Source of the DNA: Campylobacteraceae bacterium
GTDB taxonomy: Bacteria > Campylobacterota > Campylobacteria > Campylobacterales > Sulfurovaceae
Reading direction: 5' to 3'
Assembly (NCBI GenBank): GCA_026986085.1
Contig: JALSPE010000109.1
Coordinates: 1 to 9,684 of the forward strand
Length of the DNA: 9,684 nucleotides
The notes below the pieces were generated by a model, which was not told the DNA's origin, did no database searches, and worked only from the letters and a program-made list of their open reading frames with translations. Numbering within the stretch: position 1 is the stretch's first letter; each line of letters opens with the position of its first letter. This document shows positions 1-8,109 of this stretch, piece by piece. Both the position numbers and the translations under genes were made by a program.

Positions 1-2
1 TA

Positions 3-1694
3 AAGTTTTTAAAACCATACTTTATGGCTCATAAAAACAGAATACTATTAACACTGTTTGCAATGGCAGGGGTAGCAATTACTTCTGCCCTAACTGCATA
101 TATTATGAAGCCACTGCTAAATAACCTATTTATTCAAAAGAGCCAAGATATGCTCTATATTATACCCTTTGTAATTATTGCAATATTTACAGCAAGAGGC
201 TTATTTAGATTTTTTAGCTCATATTTAAGCGAGAGTATAGGGGTTGAGATAACGCAAGATATTAGAGAGAATTTATATAAAAAAATCTTAAATAGTAAAA
301 TGGATGCAATTGAGTCAAGAACTTTAGGCGATATCAATACAAGAGTTTTAGAGACTGTGCAAAACCTACATCAAATTATTGCAAAAACAATTCCAAGCTA
401 TATTATAAGCCTCTTTACACTTATATCTCTTGTTGGTGTTATAATCTATCTAAATTGGAGGTTATCTCTATTTGCTGTAGTTTTTGCTCTTATTGTTATA
501 TTCCCTATTAAAATTTTGGGTAAACGGGTAAAGAGGCATGTTCACAGTGCAGAGGGTTTTGTAACTGATTTAAACGAAAGAATAAACGAAACCTTTAACC
601 ATCTTGATATTGTTAAAGTCTATAATCAAGTAGAGAGTGAGCAAAATAGATTTACAAGCTACCTCAAAGATTATAAAAGAGCAGTTATGAAGCTTGTTAA
701 GTATCAAGAGCTTACATCTCCATTGATGGAGTTTTTTGTATCTCTATCTGTTGCCTCAGTTGTCTTTTTTGGTGGATTTGAAGTAATTAATAAGCATATG
801 AGTGTAGGAGACTTTTTTGCCTTTTTAACAGCACTTATGATGCTTTATGCCCCAGTAAAGGTTGTTACTAGAAACTCTTTGGTTTTAAATATGTTAGATA
901 GCTATGTTAAAAGGGTAGAGAGCATTTTAGAGCTTGAGCAAGAAGATAAAACTAAAGAACCACTTACAAAGCCAATTAGAGAGATTAACTTTAAAGATAC
1001 ATCTTTAAGTATTAAAGAAAAAGATATACTCAAAGGTTTAAATTTTACAATTAACAGTGGCGAGACAGTAGCAATTGTAGGAAAAACAGGAGCTGGAAAA
1101 AGCTCTATATTAACACTTATGTTTGGCTTTAGAAACCCAAGCAGTGGAGATATTATAATTAATAACAAAAGTATAAAAGATATAAATTTAACATCTCTAA
1201 GAGAGCAGATATCCTATGTAAACCAAGCTAGTGGAATATTTAATATAACTATTAAAGAGAATATAATATATGGCTTAGATTACGACAAAAAGAGATATCA
1301 AAAGGCAGTAGAGCTATCTCATTGTGATTTTATAAAAGATTTAGAGCAAAAAGATGACTATATAGTAGGGGAGGGTGGAAAACGACTATCTGGAGGGCAA
1401 AGACAAAGATTAGCACTAGCTAGAGCAATCTACAAAGATGCACCACTATTTATTTTAGATGAGGCAACATCAGCGCTTGATGCAAATACAGAAGCATTAA
1501 TTCAAGATAGTTTAGCTAAAATTATGAACCAAAAAACCACACTAATTATTGCCCATCGCCTACAAACAATCAAAAAGGCTGATAAAGTTATAGTTTTGAG
1601 CAAGGGTAGGGTGGTAGCTTATGGAAGTTACGATACCGTAAGTAAAACTAAAGAGTTTAAACAAAATTTTGCTTTGGGAGTAGAATGCACTTAA
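3..1694 (+). CDS. msbA: MsbA-type lipid A/LPS flippase, ABC exporter half-transporter (5' partial)
   Basis: This is a fused membrane and ATPase ABC exporter, expected to work as an inner-membrane homodimer that flips lipid A-core. Numbered from the ATG at 24, hydrophobic helices lie near residues 6-28, 44-61, 124-142, 146-165 and 234-285. The ATPase half shows Walker A GKTGAGKS (353-360), Q-loop Q401, signature LSGGQ (455-459), Walker B LFILDE (475-480), D-loop SALD and H-loop H511. The ATG at 24 has no Shine-Dalgarno sequence, and the frame stays open to the window edge, reading KFLKPYF before it. That fits the usual MsbA N-terminus, so the true start is probably upstream of the window. The A-loop aromatic residue appears to be Ile330. 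The gene overlaps waaF by 10 nt, which supports an LPS role. Another lipid exporter of the same family is the main alternative. Confidence 0.88.
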   Translation, partial: KFLKPYFMAHKNRILLTLFAMAGVAITSALTAYIMKPLLNNLFIQKSQDMLYIIPFVIIAIFTARGLFRFFSSYLSESIGVEITQDIRENLYKKILNSKMDAIESRTLGDINTRVLETVQNLHQIIAKTIPSYIISLFTLISLVGVIIYLNWRLSLFAVVFALIVIFPIKILGKRVKRHVHSAEGFVTDLNERINETFNHLDIVKVYNQVESEQNRFTSYLKDYKRAVMKLVKYQELTSPLMEFFVSLSVASVVFFGGFEVINKHMSVGDFFAFLTALMMLYAPVKVVTRNSLVLNMLDSYVKRVESILELEQEDKTKEPLTKPIREINFKDTSLSIKEKDILKGLNFTINSGETVAIVGKTGAGKSSILTLMFGFRNPSSGDIIINNKSIKDINLTSLREQISYVNQASGIFNITIKENIIYGLDYDKKRYQKAVELSHCDFIKDLEQKDDYIVGEGGKRLSGGQRQRLALARAIYKDAPLFILDEATSALDANTEALIQDSLAKIMNQKTTLIIAHRLQTIKKADKVIVLSKGRVVAYGSYDTVSKTKEFKQNFALGVECT

Positions 1695-2581
1695 TAATAG
1701 AACCTCCAACATGGCTAGGAGATGCAACTATGGCTAGTGGCGCAATAGTTAAGTTAATTGAAAACACTAATGCATCTAAAGTTACAATTTTTGGCAGTGC
1801 AGTATCAACAAAGCTATTTCCTGATTACGACTCTATAATTGATAAAAAAGAGGATAGGCTAAAAAACCTCTTTAATCTTCCAAAAGCAGATATGTTTGTA
1901 AGTTTTAGAAGAAGCTTCTACTCTAAGCTTTTAGCCTTTAAATATGGGGGCTATACTCTAAAAAAGAGTGGAGTAGGGCACTTGAGTGAGCAGTATAATG
2001 ACTATGTAAACTCTATTTTATCTAAAGAGTTACCAAACTACAATCCAAAATTAAACTTTGCTCCAAAAAAGTATAATAAAATAACTGTTGGCATAAATCC
2101 TGGAGCTGCATTTGGAGCTGCTAAGAGGTGGTATCCAGAAGAGTTTGCTAAAGTTGCTAATAATTTAAATGCAGATATTATTATATTTGGGGGTCCAGGC
2201 GAAGAGGAGATGGCAAAAGCGATAGAGGATAATTTAAAAATTGATAACTATATAAATTTATGTGGAAAATTAACTATTCCTCAGCTTTGCTCTCATCTTG
2301 GTGGCTTAGATATGCTAATTACAAATGATAGTGGACCTATGCATATAGCAGCATCTTATGGGGTAGGCGTTGTGGCAATTATTGGACCTACTAAATATAG
2401 TGAGACATACCCTTATAATACAAAATATAAAATAGTTACAAAAAACTTAAAGTGCGCTCCGTGCCAAAAGAGAGTATGTCCAATAAAAACTCACGAGTGT
2501 ATGAAAGAGATAAAATATACAGATGTTCTTTTGGCAATTAAAGAGTTAAATAAGAAGCTACTAAAGGATATTGGTGAATAA
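1685..2581 (+). CDS. waaF: ADP-heptose:LPS heptosyltransferase II (GT9 family)
   Basis: A cytoplasmic-face glycosyltransferase that transfers heptose from ADP-heptose to the first inner-core heptose of LPS. At the N-terminus PTWLGDATMA places Asp13 where GT9 heptosyltransferases have their catalytic Asp. The C-terminal Rossmann half has NPGAAFGAAKRW (138-149), then NDSGPMHIAASYG (214-226) followed by GPTKYSETYPY, the nucleotide-sugar binding region typical of WaaF rather than WaaC. A Cys set (C257, C260, C265, C272) matches the CxPC...C...CM tail seen in many WaaF proteins. At 298 aa it is shorter than E. coli WaaF (about 348). The start is supported by GGGAG ending 4 nt before the ATG. It overlaps the msbA and waaL frames, indicating translational coupling. 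Confidence in the family is very high; the exact acceptor is inferred. Confidence 0.9.
   Translation: MHLIIEPPTWLGDATMASGAIVKLIENTNASKVTIFGSAVSTKLFPDYDSIIDKKEDRLKNLFNLPKADMFVSFRRSFYSKLLAFKYGGYTLKKSGVGHLSEQYNDYVNSILSKELPNYNPKLNFAPKKYNKITVGINPGAAFGAAKRWYPEEFAKVANNLNADIIIFGGPGEEEMAKAIEDNLKIDNYINLCGKLTIPQLCSHLGGLDMLITNDSGPMHIAASYGVGVVAIIGPTKYSETYPYNTKYKIVTKNLKCAPCQKRVCPIKTHECMKEIKYTDVLLAIKELNKKLLKDIGE
2563..2568 (+). promoter_or_regulatory. Ribosome binding site that decides the waaL start
   Basis: AAAGGA lies inside the 3' end of waaF. It is only 2 nt from a TTG at 2571 but 5 nt from the GTG at 2574, so the GTG is the better start. The site being inside waaF implies coupled translation. Confidence 0.55.
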
Positions 2582-3821
2582 AAATATATCAAAAATAGAT
2601 AGTGCAAGAAGATATCTTTTATCGTTATATATCTTCTCTATTCCCCTCTCTGTTGCTATAAATAATATTATCTTTGCTCTCTTAATGCTATTTTGGATTA
2701 TCTGGGGAGATAAGAAAAAAACTCTGCAAATTATTAAAGAAAACCCATTAGTTTTTGCCCTATATCTTCTTTTTGCAATATTTACACTTAGTTACTTTTG
2801 GAGTGATAACTCATATGAAGCTTTAAAAATCATTAAAAAAGAGGCATTTTACTTGGCTTTGCCTATTTTTATATCATTAATGAAAAAAGATGAAATTTTA
2901 CTCTATATAAAGAGCTTTCTAGCAGCTATGTTTATTTCTGAAATTGCATCTTATCTGATATTTTTAAAAATTGCCCCACCATTTTTAAGTGCTACGCAAT
3001 TTGACCCAGTGCCATTTATGGGACAAACTGGACATATTTCATATAATCCAATGTTGGTTCTCTCTATATATCTTCTAATTTTTCTATTTTTTAAAACAAA
3101 TGAGGGGAAATTATATAAGATAATTTCACTTCTATTTATAACAACTATGACTATCAATCTATTTATCACAGGTGGTAGAGCAGGGCAGGTTGCATTCTTT
3201 TTTATGCTATTTTTAATGGCAATGCAATTTTTTAAATTAAATATTAAGAGTTTTATCTTAACGGCTTTTGCTGTTGTTGCTATATTCTTTTTAGCATACA
3301 GTAGTAGTGAAATATTCCACAAAAGGGTAAATTTAGCAATAAGTGAAGTTAAAAATTACAATAGTGATAAAAAGACAAGCGTAGGTATGAGAATAGCTAC
3401 TTGGCAAAACTCACTAAGAATTATACAAGATAATCCAATATTGGGAACAGGAGTTGGTGATTTTAAAAGAGATATAGAAATTTACAGTAAAAAATATACT
3501 CCTGATGCTATTATGAATCCTCAGCCCCACAATATGTATCTATTTGCTTGGACTTTAAGTGGTATATTTGCACTAATTGCGCTACTGCTTATATTTGCAG
3601 TAGAGATAAAAGGATACTTTTTAATTGATGATGATTATAAACCCATCAGATTGGCTCTACCTATACTATTTATTATAATTATGTTTAGCGAATCATATCT
3701 CTCTATACACTACACTAAGATACTCTTTTTAATATTTAGTGCAATGTTGTTTATGGATTTAAAGTGGAAAGATTTACTTAAAAAGCCTCATCAACTCCAC
3801 CACAAAGAGTATGACCAATAA
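2574..3821 (+). CDS. waaL: O-antigen ligase family membrane protein (WaaL-like)
   Basis: A polytopic inner-membrane protein of the Wzy_C/O-antigen ligase family. It is expected to transfer undecaprenyl-diphosphate-linked glycan onto lipid A-core at the periplasmic face. With the GTG start it has 415 residues and about ten or more hydrophobic helices. Family landmarks are GGRAGQ (R202), then a periplasmic loop with TSVGMRIATW (R273), LGTGVGDF and NPQPHNMY (H319). Two Arg and one His at this spacing match residues found essential in characterised ligases. The C-terminus is a short, charged cytoplasmic tail. It overlaps waaF by 8 nt and ends 44 nt inside the convergent gmhA. A Wzy-type polymerase is the main alternative, since the two share this fold, but the operon with msbA and waaF favours a ligase. 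No terminator follows the stop. Confidence 0.78.
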   Translation: MNKNISKIDSARRYLLSLYIFSIPLSVAINNIIFALLMLFWIIWGDKKKTLQIIKENPLVFALYLLFAIFTLSYFWSDNSYEALKIIKKEAFYLALPIFISLMKKDEILLYIKSFLAAMFISEIASYLIFLKIAPPFLSATQFDPVPFMGQTGHISYNPMLVLSIYLLIFLFFKTNEGKLYKIISLLFITTMTINLFITGGRAGQVAFFFMLFLMAMQFFKLNIKSFILTAFAVVAIFFLAYSSSEIFHKRVNLAISEVKNYNSDKKTSVGMRIATWQNSLRIIQDNPILGTGVGDFKRDIEIYSKKYTPDAIMNPQPHNMYLFAWTLSGIFALIALLLIFAVEIKGYFLIDDDYKPIRLALPILFIIIMFSESYLSIHYTKILFLIFSAMLFMDLKWKDLLKKPHQLHHKEYDQ

Positions 3822-4344
3822 ATATATGCATCTCCTGTATGCGAGGTGTATTTGAAGATGGAACAATAAGATTATAACTGCTTAATTCTCTCATCTTACC
3901 TCCATCTCCACCACTCAAAGATATAGTTTTTGCACCCAACTCATTAGCCCTCTTTAAGCCTTTTACAACATTAGCAGAGTTTCCAGATGTTGATATTCCT
4001 ATAACTATATCTCCACTCTTGCAAAGTGCCTCTACTTGTCTTGCAAATACCTCTTCGTAACCATAATCATTTGCAATAGCTGTAAGTGCAGAGGTATCAG
4101 TTGTAAGTGCAATTGCTGGTAGAGCACTTCTCTCTTTTTTATATCTTCCTGTTAGCTCGGCTGCAATATGTTGAGCATCAGCTGCACTTCCACCATTTCC
4201 AAATATTAAAACCTTTTTTCCACTCTTAATTGCATCTGTAACAACTTTTGATACCTCTATAATATCTTCAATTAAGCCACTCTTTAACGCTTTAAATGCC
4301 TCTATATGCTCATCTATCTCATCTATAATGCTACACTTTTTCAT
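3778..4344 (-). CDS. gmhA: Sedoheptulose 7-phosphate isomerase (phosphoheptose isomerase)
   Basis: A cytosolic SIS-domain enzyme making D-glycero-D-manno-heptose 7-phosphate from sedoheptulose 7-phosphate, the first step toward ADP-heptose. Family-typical FGNGGSAADAQHIAAELTGRY spans residues 48-68, and GISTSGNSANV (116-126) is the phosphosugar loop. The metal/catalytic set is visible as H59, E63, Q170 and H178, offset by about two from E. coli E65 and H180. Its 188 aa is normal for the family. It is the last gene of the minus-strand operon, 3 nt after the hldE stop, so it is probably translated by coupling. Its last 14 codons and stop, including that for H178, are also read on the other strand as the tail of waaL, an unusual constraint. 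Identification is very secure. Confidence 0.95.
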   Translation of the reverse strand: MKKCSIIDEIDEHIEAFKALKSGLIEDIIEVSKVVTDAIKSGKKVLIFGNGGSAADAQHIAAELTGRYKKERSALPAIALTTDTSALTAIANDYGYEEVFARQVEALCKSGDIVIGISTSGNSANVVKGLKRANELGAKTISLSGGDGGKMRELSSYNLIVPSSNTPRIQEMHIFIGHTLCGGVDEAF

Positions 4345-4347
4345 CTC

Positions 4348-5763
4348 TTAACCTTTGGCTATTTTCTTAACTATATTTGTAGTGCTTCTTCCCTCTACAA
4401 AATCTATTAACATCAACTCATCTACCAAATTTGCTCCAACTACCTCTTTTCCTCTATAATCAGCCCCCTTGACCAATATATTTGGCTTAATACTCTCAAT
4501 TAAATCATATGGGGTATCTTCATCAAAAATAACTACAAAATCTACGCTACTTAATGCAGATAGTAAATATGCTCTATCATCTTCAGAGTTTATGGGTCTG
4601 CTCTCCCCCTTTAATCTTTTTACACTACCATCGCTATTTAAGCCAACAATTAATATATCTCCAGCTTTTTTTGCTTCATTTAAATAGTATGCGTGTCCTT
4701 TATGTAAAATATCAAAACATCCATTGGTAAATACTATCTTTTTACCACTCTTTTTATACTCTTTTACTATCTCTTTTGCATCGCTTTTAGTTACTATTTT
4801 ATCTTCTATATCTACTCTTTTTAATCGGCTGTTGTAATCTAAAATTTCATCTATAGTGGCAGTTGCTGAGCCAACTTTTGCAACTACAACTGCTGCTGCA
4901 CTATTTGCAAACTCTGCTGCCTCCTCTAAAGATGCACCATTAGCAATGGCAACCCCAAGAGCTGCTAATACTGTATCTCCAGCCCCTGTAACATCATAAA
5001 CCTCTTTTGCCACAGTTGGAACTATCTTAAAATTATTATCTAAAATAGCAATTCCACTCTCGCTAAGAGTTAAAACACCATACTTTAATCCTAAATTATC
5101 TTTTAGCCATTTGGTGGCTCTATATGCACTATCACTATCTATTATATCTATTTTAGTTGCAATAGAAGCCTCTTTTTTATTTGGAGTAAGAAGTGTTGCC
5201 CCTTCATATTTTGAGTAATTGCTCCCCTTTGGGTCTATTAATATCGGTATATTTTTTTTGTTTGCTAACTCTATAACTCTTTTAGACAACTCGTCTGTTA
5301 CTACACCCTTTGCATAATCAGATAGAAGAATAAGGTCAAATTTATCTATATTTGCCTCTAAATCTTTTAAAATCTTCTCTATGCTCTCTTGTAAAATATC
5401 TCTCTTAACCTCATCATCTACCCTCAATACTTGCTGTTTAGATGCCATTATTCGCATCTTTTTTGTAGTTATTCTACCCTTCTCTTTTATCAAATACTTA
5501 GATACCTTGCTCTCTAGCAAACTCTCTAATATCTTGGCATTTTCATCATCTCCAATAACACTAAATAGAGTTACTTCACAATCTAAAGCAATCAAATTAG
5601 ATACAACATTTCCAGCTCCACCCAATCTGTAACTTCTTGATTTGCTATCAACAACAGCAACAGGAGCCTCTGGTGATACCCTTTGGCAATCTCCCCAAAT
5701 ATAGGCATCTATCATTACATCACCAATAACAGCAACACTGCTCTTATCTATCCTAAAATTCAT
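4348..5763 (-). CDS. hldE: Bifunctional heptose 7-phosphate kinase / heptose 1-phosphate adenylyltransferase
   Basis: A cytosolic two-domain enzyme for steps two and four of ADP-heptose synthesis. Residues about 1-310 are a PfkB/ribokinase-type kinase: RLGGAGNVVSNL (46-57) binds substrate, and DVTGAGDT (257-264) carries the likely catalytic base D263 and the anion hole. Residues about 340-471 are a cytidylyltransferase-like domain with TNGCFDILHKGH (346-357), where H354-K-G-H357 is the HxGH motif, then GLNSDGSVKRLKG and GRSTTNIV near the end. The length of 471 aa matches intact HldE (E. coli 477), so the kinase and transferase are not split as they are in some bacteria. An AGGG lies 6 nt before the ATG, and the gmhB stop is 8 nt upstream. 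gmhA follows after 3 nt. Confidence 0.96.
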   Translation of the reverse strand: MNFRIDKSSVAVIGDVMIDAYIWGDCQRVSPEAPVAVVDSKSRSYRLGGAGNVVSNLIALDCEVTLFSVIGDDENAKILESLLESKVSKYLIKEKGRITTKKMRIMASKQQVLRVDDEVKRDILQESIEKILKDLEANIDKFDLILLSDYAKGVVTDELSKRVIELANKKNIPILIDPKGSNYSKYEGATLLTPNKKEASIATKIDIIDSDSAYRATKWLKDNLGLKYGVLTLSESGIAILDNNFKIVPTVAKEVYDVTGAGDTVLAALGVAIANGASLEEAAEFANSAAAVVVAKVGSATATIDEILDYNSRLKRVDIEDKIVTKSDAKEIVKEYKKSGKKIVFTNGCFDILHKGHAYYLNEAKKAGDILIVGLNSDGSVKRLKGESRPINSEDDRAYLLSALSSVDFVVIFDEDTPYDLIESIKPNILVKGADYRGKEVVGANLVDELMLIDFVEGRSTTNIVKKIAKG

Positions 5764-5771
5764 ACTATACC

Positions 5772-6308
5772 CTAAGATTTTATTGATATTCTATCATTAT
5801 TGCTATCTAAAAAAGCTTTAAATTGGCTCAACTCTTTAAAAGAGTATGAAGCACCCTCAATTGCTTTATCTCCCAAATATACACTTGTTCCAATTTTAGC
5901 ATTTTTTGCTAAATCTATATCACTTTGCTTGTCGCCTACCATCCAAGAGTTCTTTAAATCTATATCAAAATCTCTACAAGCACTCTTTATCATACCAATA
6001 TTTGGCTTTCTACACTCGCACATCTCCTCTGGAGAGTGGTCACAATAGTAGATACTATCTATTGCAATCCCCTCTTTTTTAAATTGACTCTTCATATACT
6101 CACTTAATTTTAAAAACTCATCTAAAGTGTAGTATCCTCTACCAATTCCAGATTGATTTGTAACTACAATAACTAGATACCCTCTGCTTTGAAATAGTTT
6201 TATAATATCAAATATATCCTCATAAATTTCAAATTTTTTAATTTCATAAACATATCCATAATCTTTGTTAATCACCCCATCTCTATCTAAAAAAAGTGCT
6301 GGTTTCAT
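5772..6308 (-). CDS. gmhB: D-glycero-D-manno-heptose 1,7-bisphosphate 7-phosphatase (HAD family)
   Basis: A HAD-superfamily phosphatase that removes the 7-phosphate between the HldE kinase and adenylyltransferase steps. The N-terminal FLDRDGVIN gives nucleophile D8 and acid/base D10. VVTNQSGIGRG (48-58) is motif II with the family's arginine. A structural zinc site is visible as C89-x-H91 and C97-x-C99, followed by RKPNIGM. MVGDKQSDI (123-131) is the metal-binding motif IV. The 178 aa length is normal. The zinc loop is the short form, as in many GmhB and HisB-N proteins, unlike the longer loop of E. coli GmhB. The start overlaps the upstream stop by 4 nt (ATGA) with AGAGGA ahead of it. HisB-type phosphatase is excluded by position in the heptose operon rather than by sequence alone. 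Confidence 0.92.
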   Translation of the reverse strand: MKPALFLDRDGVINKDYGYVYEIKKFEIYEDIFDIIKLFQSRGYLVIVVTNQSGIGRGYYTLDEFLKLSEYMKSQFKKEGIAIDSIYYCDHSPEEMCECRKPNIGMIKSACRDFDIDLKNSWMVGDKQSDIDLAKNAKIGTSVYLGDKAIEGASYSFKELSQFKAFLDSNNDRISIKS

Positions 6309-7156
6309 ACTCTTTCCTCTTGCTTAATTTGCCTATATGGGTTATTTATAAATAAAATCCCAATAAATGAACTAATAGCAGTAATTAAAAAGAATAAAAA
6401 GCTAAATGCCACACCACTATCTGGTGGATATCCTATTAATTTTAAACCATACATAAAGGTAAGCTCTCTAACCCCCACACCACCAACACTTATTGGTAAA
6501 ACACTAACTACAGATGATATTAAAAACAGAACCAAAAACTCTACAACTGGAACATTTGAATTTAGTGACAATATAATAAAATAAGCTGCCACTAATTGGA
6601 GTAACTGCACAGCCAAGCCAAAAATAGTTGTTGTTTTAAAGTAGTATAAGAATCTATTTAACTTTTTTGAAATAAGAAAAAAGAGGGGATATGTTATAAA
6701 AATAAGTGCTATAGATAGATATAAAAAGAGCTTAATATCAAATGAGCTAAATGGATAGAGTAGGGCACCTAAAAATATTAACGCCACTAACCCACTAACT
6801 CTATCAAACACTAAAGCTTGAATAATAAGAGATAACTTTATATCGTGGTGTTTGTTTAACAAATAGGCTTTATACCCATCTCCACCTATTCCCCCTGGTA
6901 AAAAGAGGTTATAAAACATACCTACATAATAGAGTATAAAGTTTGCTTTATGAGACAACTCTATACCTATCTCCCTAAAGTAGTAAATAAGCCTTATTGC
7001 ACTAACTAATTTTGATAAATTATAAAATATAAAGGCTAAAAAGAGCCAAAAAAGATTTACATTTTTGAGTATCTCTAGTAATTTACTAGTATCTATTTTA
7101 TTTAAAACAAAAACAACAAGAATCAAGCTTATAGCTATTTTAATTGCACTTTTCAC
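6305..7156 (-). CDS. UPF0104 / lysylphosphatidylglycerol-synthase TM-region family membrane protein
   Basis: A polytopic inner-membrane protein of 283 aa with about seven or eight hydrophobic helices and a short basic/acidic C-terminal tail. The two family signatures are present: LPGGIGGDGYKAY (86-98) and PISVGGVGVRE (221-231), with FDRVSG (117-122) between them. There is no catalytic domain like that of MprF, so it is the stand-alone membrane form, often called flippase-like. Its substrate is unknown. It starts with GTG, overlapping the GT2 stop by 4 nt (GTGA), and overlaps gmhB by 4 nt, so it is locked between a sugar transferase and heptose genes. This suggests movement or handling of a lipid-linked sugar or lipid for LPS, which is inference only. 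Family assignment is confident; function is not. Confidence 0.82.
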   Translation of the reverse strand: MKSAIKIAISLILVVFVLNKIDTSKLLEILKNVNLFWLFLAFIFYNLSKLVSAIRLIYYFREIGIELSHKANFILYYVGMFYNLFLPGGIGGDGYKAYLLNKHHDIKLSLIIQALVFDRVSGLVALIFLGALLYPFSSFDIKLFLYLSIALIFITYPLFFLISKKLNRFLYYFKTTTIFGLAVQLLQLVAAYFIILSLNSNVPVVEFLVLFLISSVVSVLPISVGGVGVRELTFMYGLKLIGYPPDSGVAFSFLFFLITAISSFIGILFINNPYRQIKQEERV

Positions 7157-8085
7157 GCGCCTGTAAACTTCTCTTTAACTATATATGGCTTTTTATTTTG
7201 CGACTCATAATATGTTCTCATCATAAGCTCTGCTAAAAATCCTGTAGAGATAAGCATAATTCCACCAAGGGTTAGCATAACTCCAAGTATCAGCAGAGGT
7301 CTGCTACCAATACTCTCTCCAAATATTTTAAGCAAAAACAGGTAGAAATTAATTAACATTCCAACAAAAAACATTCCAAATCCAACCCCACCAAATAGGT
7401 GCATAGGGCGAGTTGCATACTTTAAGAAAAATAGCATCAACATCAAATCGCTAATTACCCTAAATGTTCTTCCTATTCCATATTTGCTAACTCCATGAAC
7501 CCTTGGGTGGTGCTTTACATCAACCTCTGTCATCTTTGCGCCATATAGCTTTGCCAAAACAGGAATGTATCGGTGAAGCTCCCCATAAAGTCCTAGATTT
7601 TTGGCAACATCACTCTTAAAAAGCTTGAGTGTGCAACCATAATCTCTAATATAAACCCCAGTAGATTTTCTAATTATCCAATTTGCTATTTTGCTAGGAA
7701 CTTTACGCAAAGAGTCATCTTGACGATTAGCTCTTCTTCCTGCTACTACATCCCAACCTTCACTCTCTAACTTCTCTATCATCATAGGTATATCGCTAGG
7801 GTCATTTTGCAAATCGCCATCTAGTGTTACTATCAACTCACCCTCAGCCTCATCAATCCCAGCTGCCATTGCAGTTGTCTGCCCAAAGTTTCTGTTAAAA
7901 ATAAGCAGTTTTGTTCTATTGTCAGCTAACTCTTTTACTCTCTTAATGGTGTCATCTGTAGAGCCATCATCTACTAAAATCAACTCATAATCTATATCTT
8001 TTAGTGCATTTTGAACAGCTTTAAAAAGAGGCTCTATATTATCCTCTTCATTCATTACAGGAATAACAACTGATAGTTTTTTCAT
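7153..8085 (-). CDS. GT2 family polyprenyl-phosphate glycosyltransferase (DPM1/ArnC/GtrB-like)
   Basis: A membrane-anchored GT-A glycosyltransferase, likely moving a sugar from a nucleotide donor to undecaprenyl phosphate. The N-terminus SVVIPVMNEEDNI is typical of the group. LVDDGSTDDT carries D39-D40, and TLDGDLQNDP carries the DxD motif D89-G-D91. DYGCTLKLFK (138-147) and HRYIPVLAKLYG follow, then HHPRVHGVSKYG (192-203), the acceptor-side motif of ArnC/GtrB-like enzymes. Two C-terminal helices, near 219-244 and 262-285, anchor it. Length is 310 aa. It is the first gene of the minus-strand heptose operon, with GGAAA before the ATG and a TATAAT box about 22 nt upstream. The sugar is unknown; glucose, mannose and aminoarabinose enzymes share these motifs. 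Confidence 0.87.
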   Translation of the reverse strand: MKKLSVVIPVMNEEDNIEPLFKAVQNALKDIDYELILVDDGSTDDTIKRVKELADNRTKLLIFNRNFGQTTAMAAGIDEAEGELIVTLDGDLQNDPSDIPMMIEKLESEGWDVVAGRRANRQDDSLRKVPSKIANWIIRKSTGVYIRDYGCTLKLFKSDVAKNLGLYGELHRYIPVLAKLYGAKMTEVDVKHHPRVHGVSKYGIGRTFRVISDLMLMLFFLKYATRPMHLFGGVGFGMFFVGMLINFYLFLLKIFGESIGSRPLLILGVMLTLGGIMLISTGFLAELMMRTYYESQNKKPYIVKEKFTGA

Positions 8086-8103
8086 CTTATTTCCAATTTT
8101 TTA

Positions 8104-8109
8104 TATAAT
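8104..8109 (+). promoter_or_regulatory. Candidate plus-strand -10 box for the palindromic RNA
   Basis: A perfect TATAAT on the plus strand, overlapping the minus-strand box so that the two form the 10-bp palindrome TATAATTATA (8104-8113). The expected start near 8116 is about 25 nt before the palindrome's 5' arm. The -35 position reads TTCATC, a weak match. In A+T-rich DNA a TATAAT by chance is plausible. Confidence 0.35.

Noticed and set aside
2571..2573. TTG as the waaL start codon
   Set aside because: It is only 2 nt from AAAGGA; the GTG at 2574 has proper spacing.
2951..3322. 123-aa antisense ORF opposite waaL
   Set aside because: It lies wholly opposite a well-supported membrane protein gene, has no recognisable domain or ribosome binding site, and its composition follows from the complement of hydrophobic codons.
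6015..6045. Short zinc loop in GmhB as an anomaly
   Set aside because: The compact C-x-H-x5-C-x-C form is common in GmhB and HisB-N proteins; E. coli GmhB has the longer variant.
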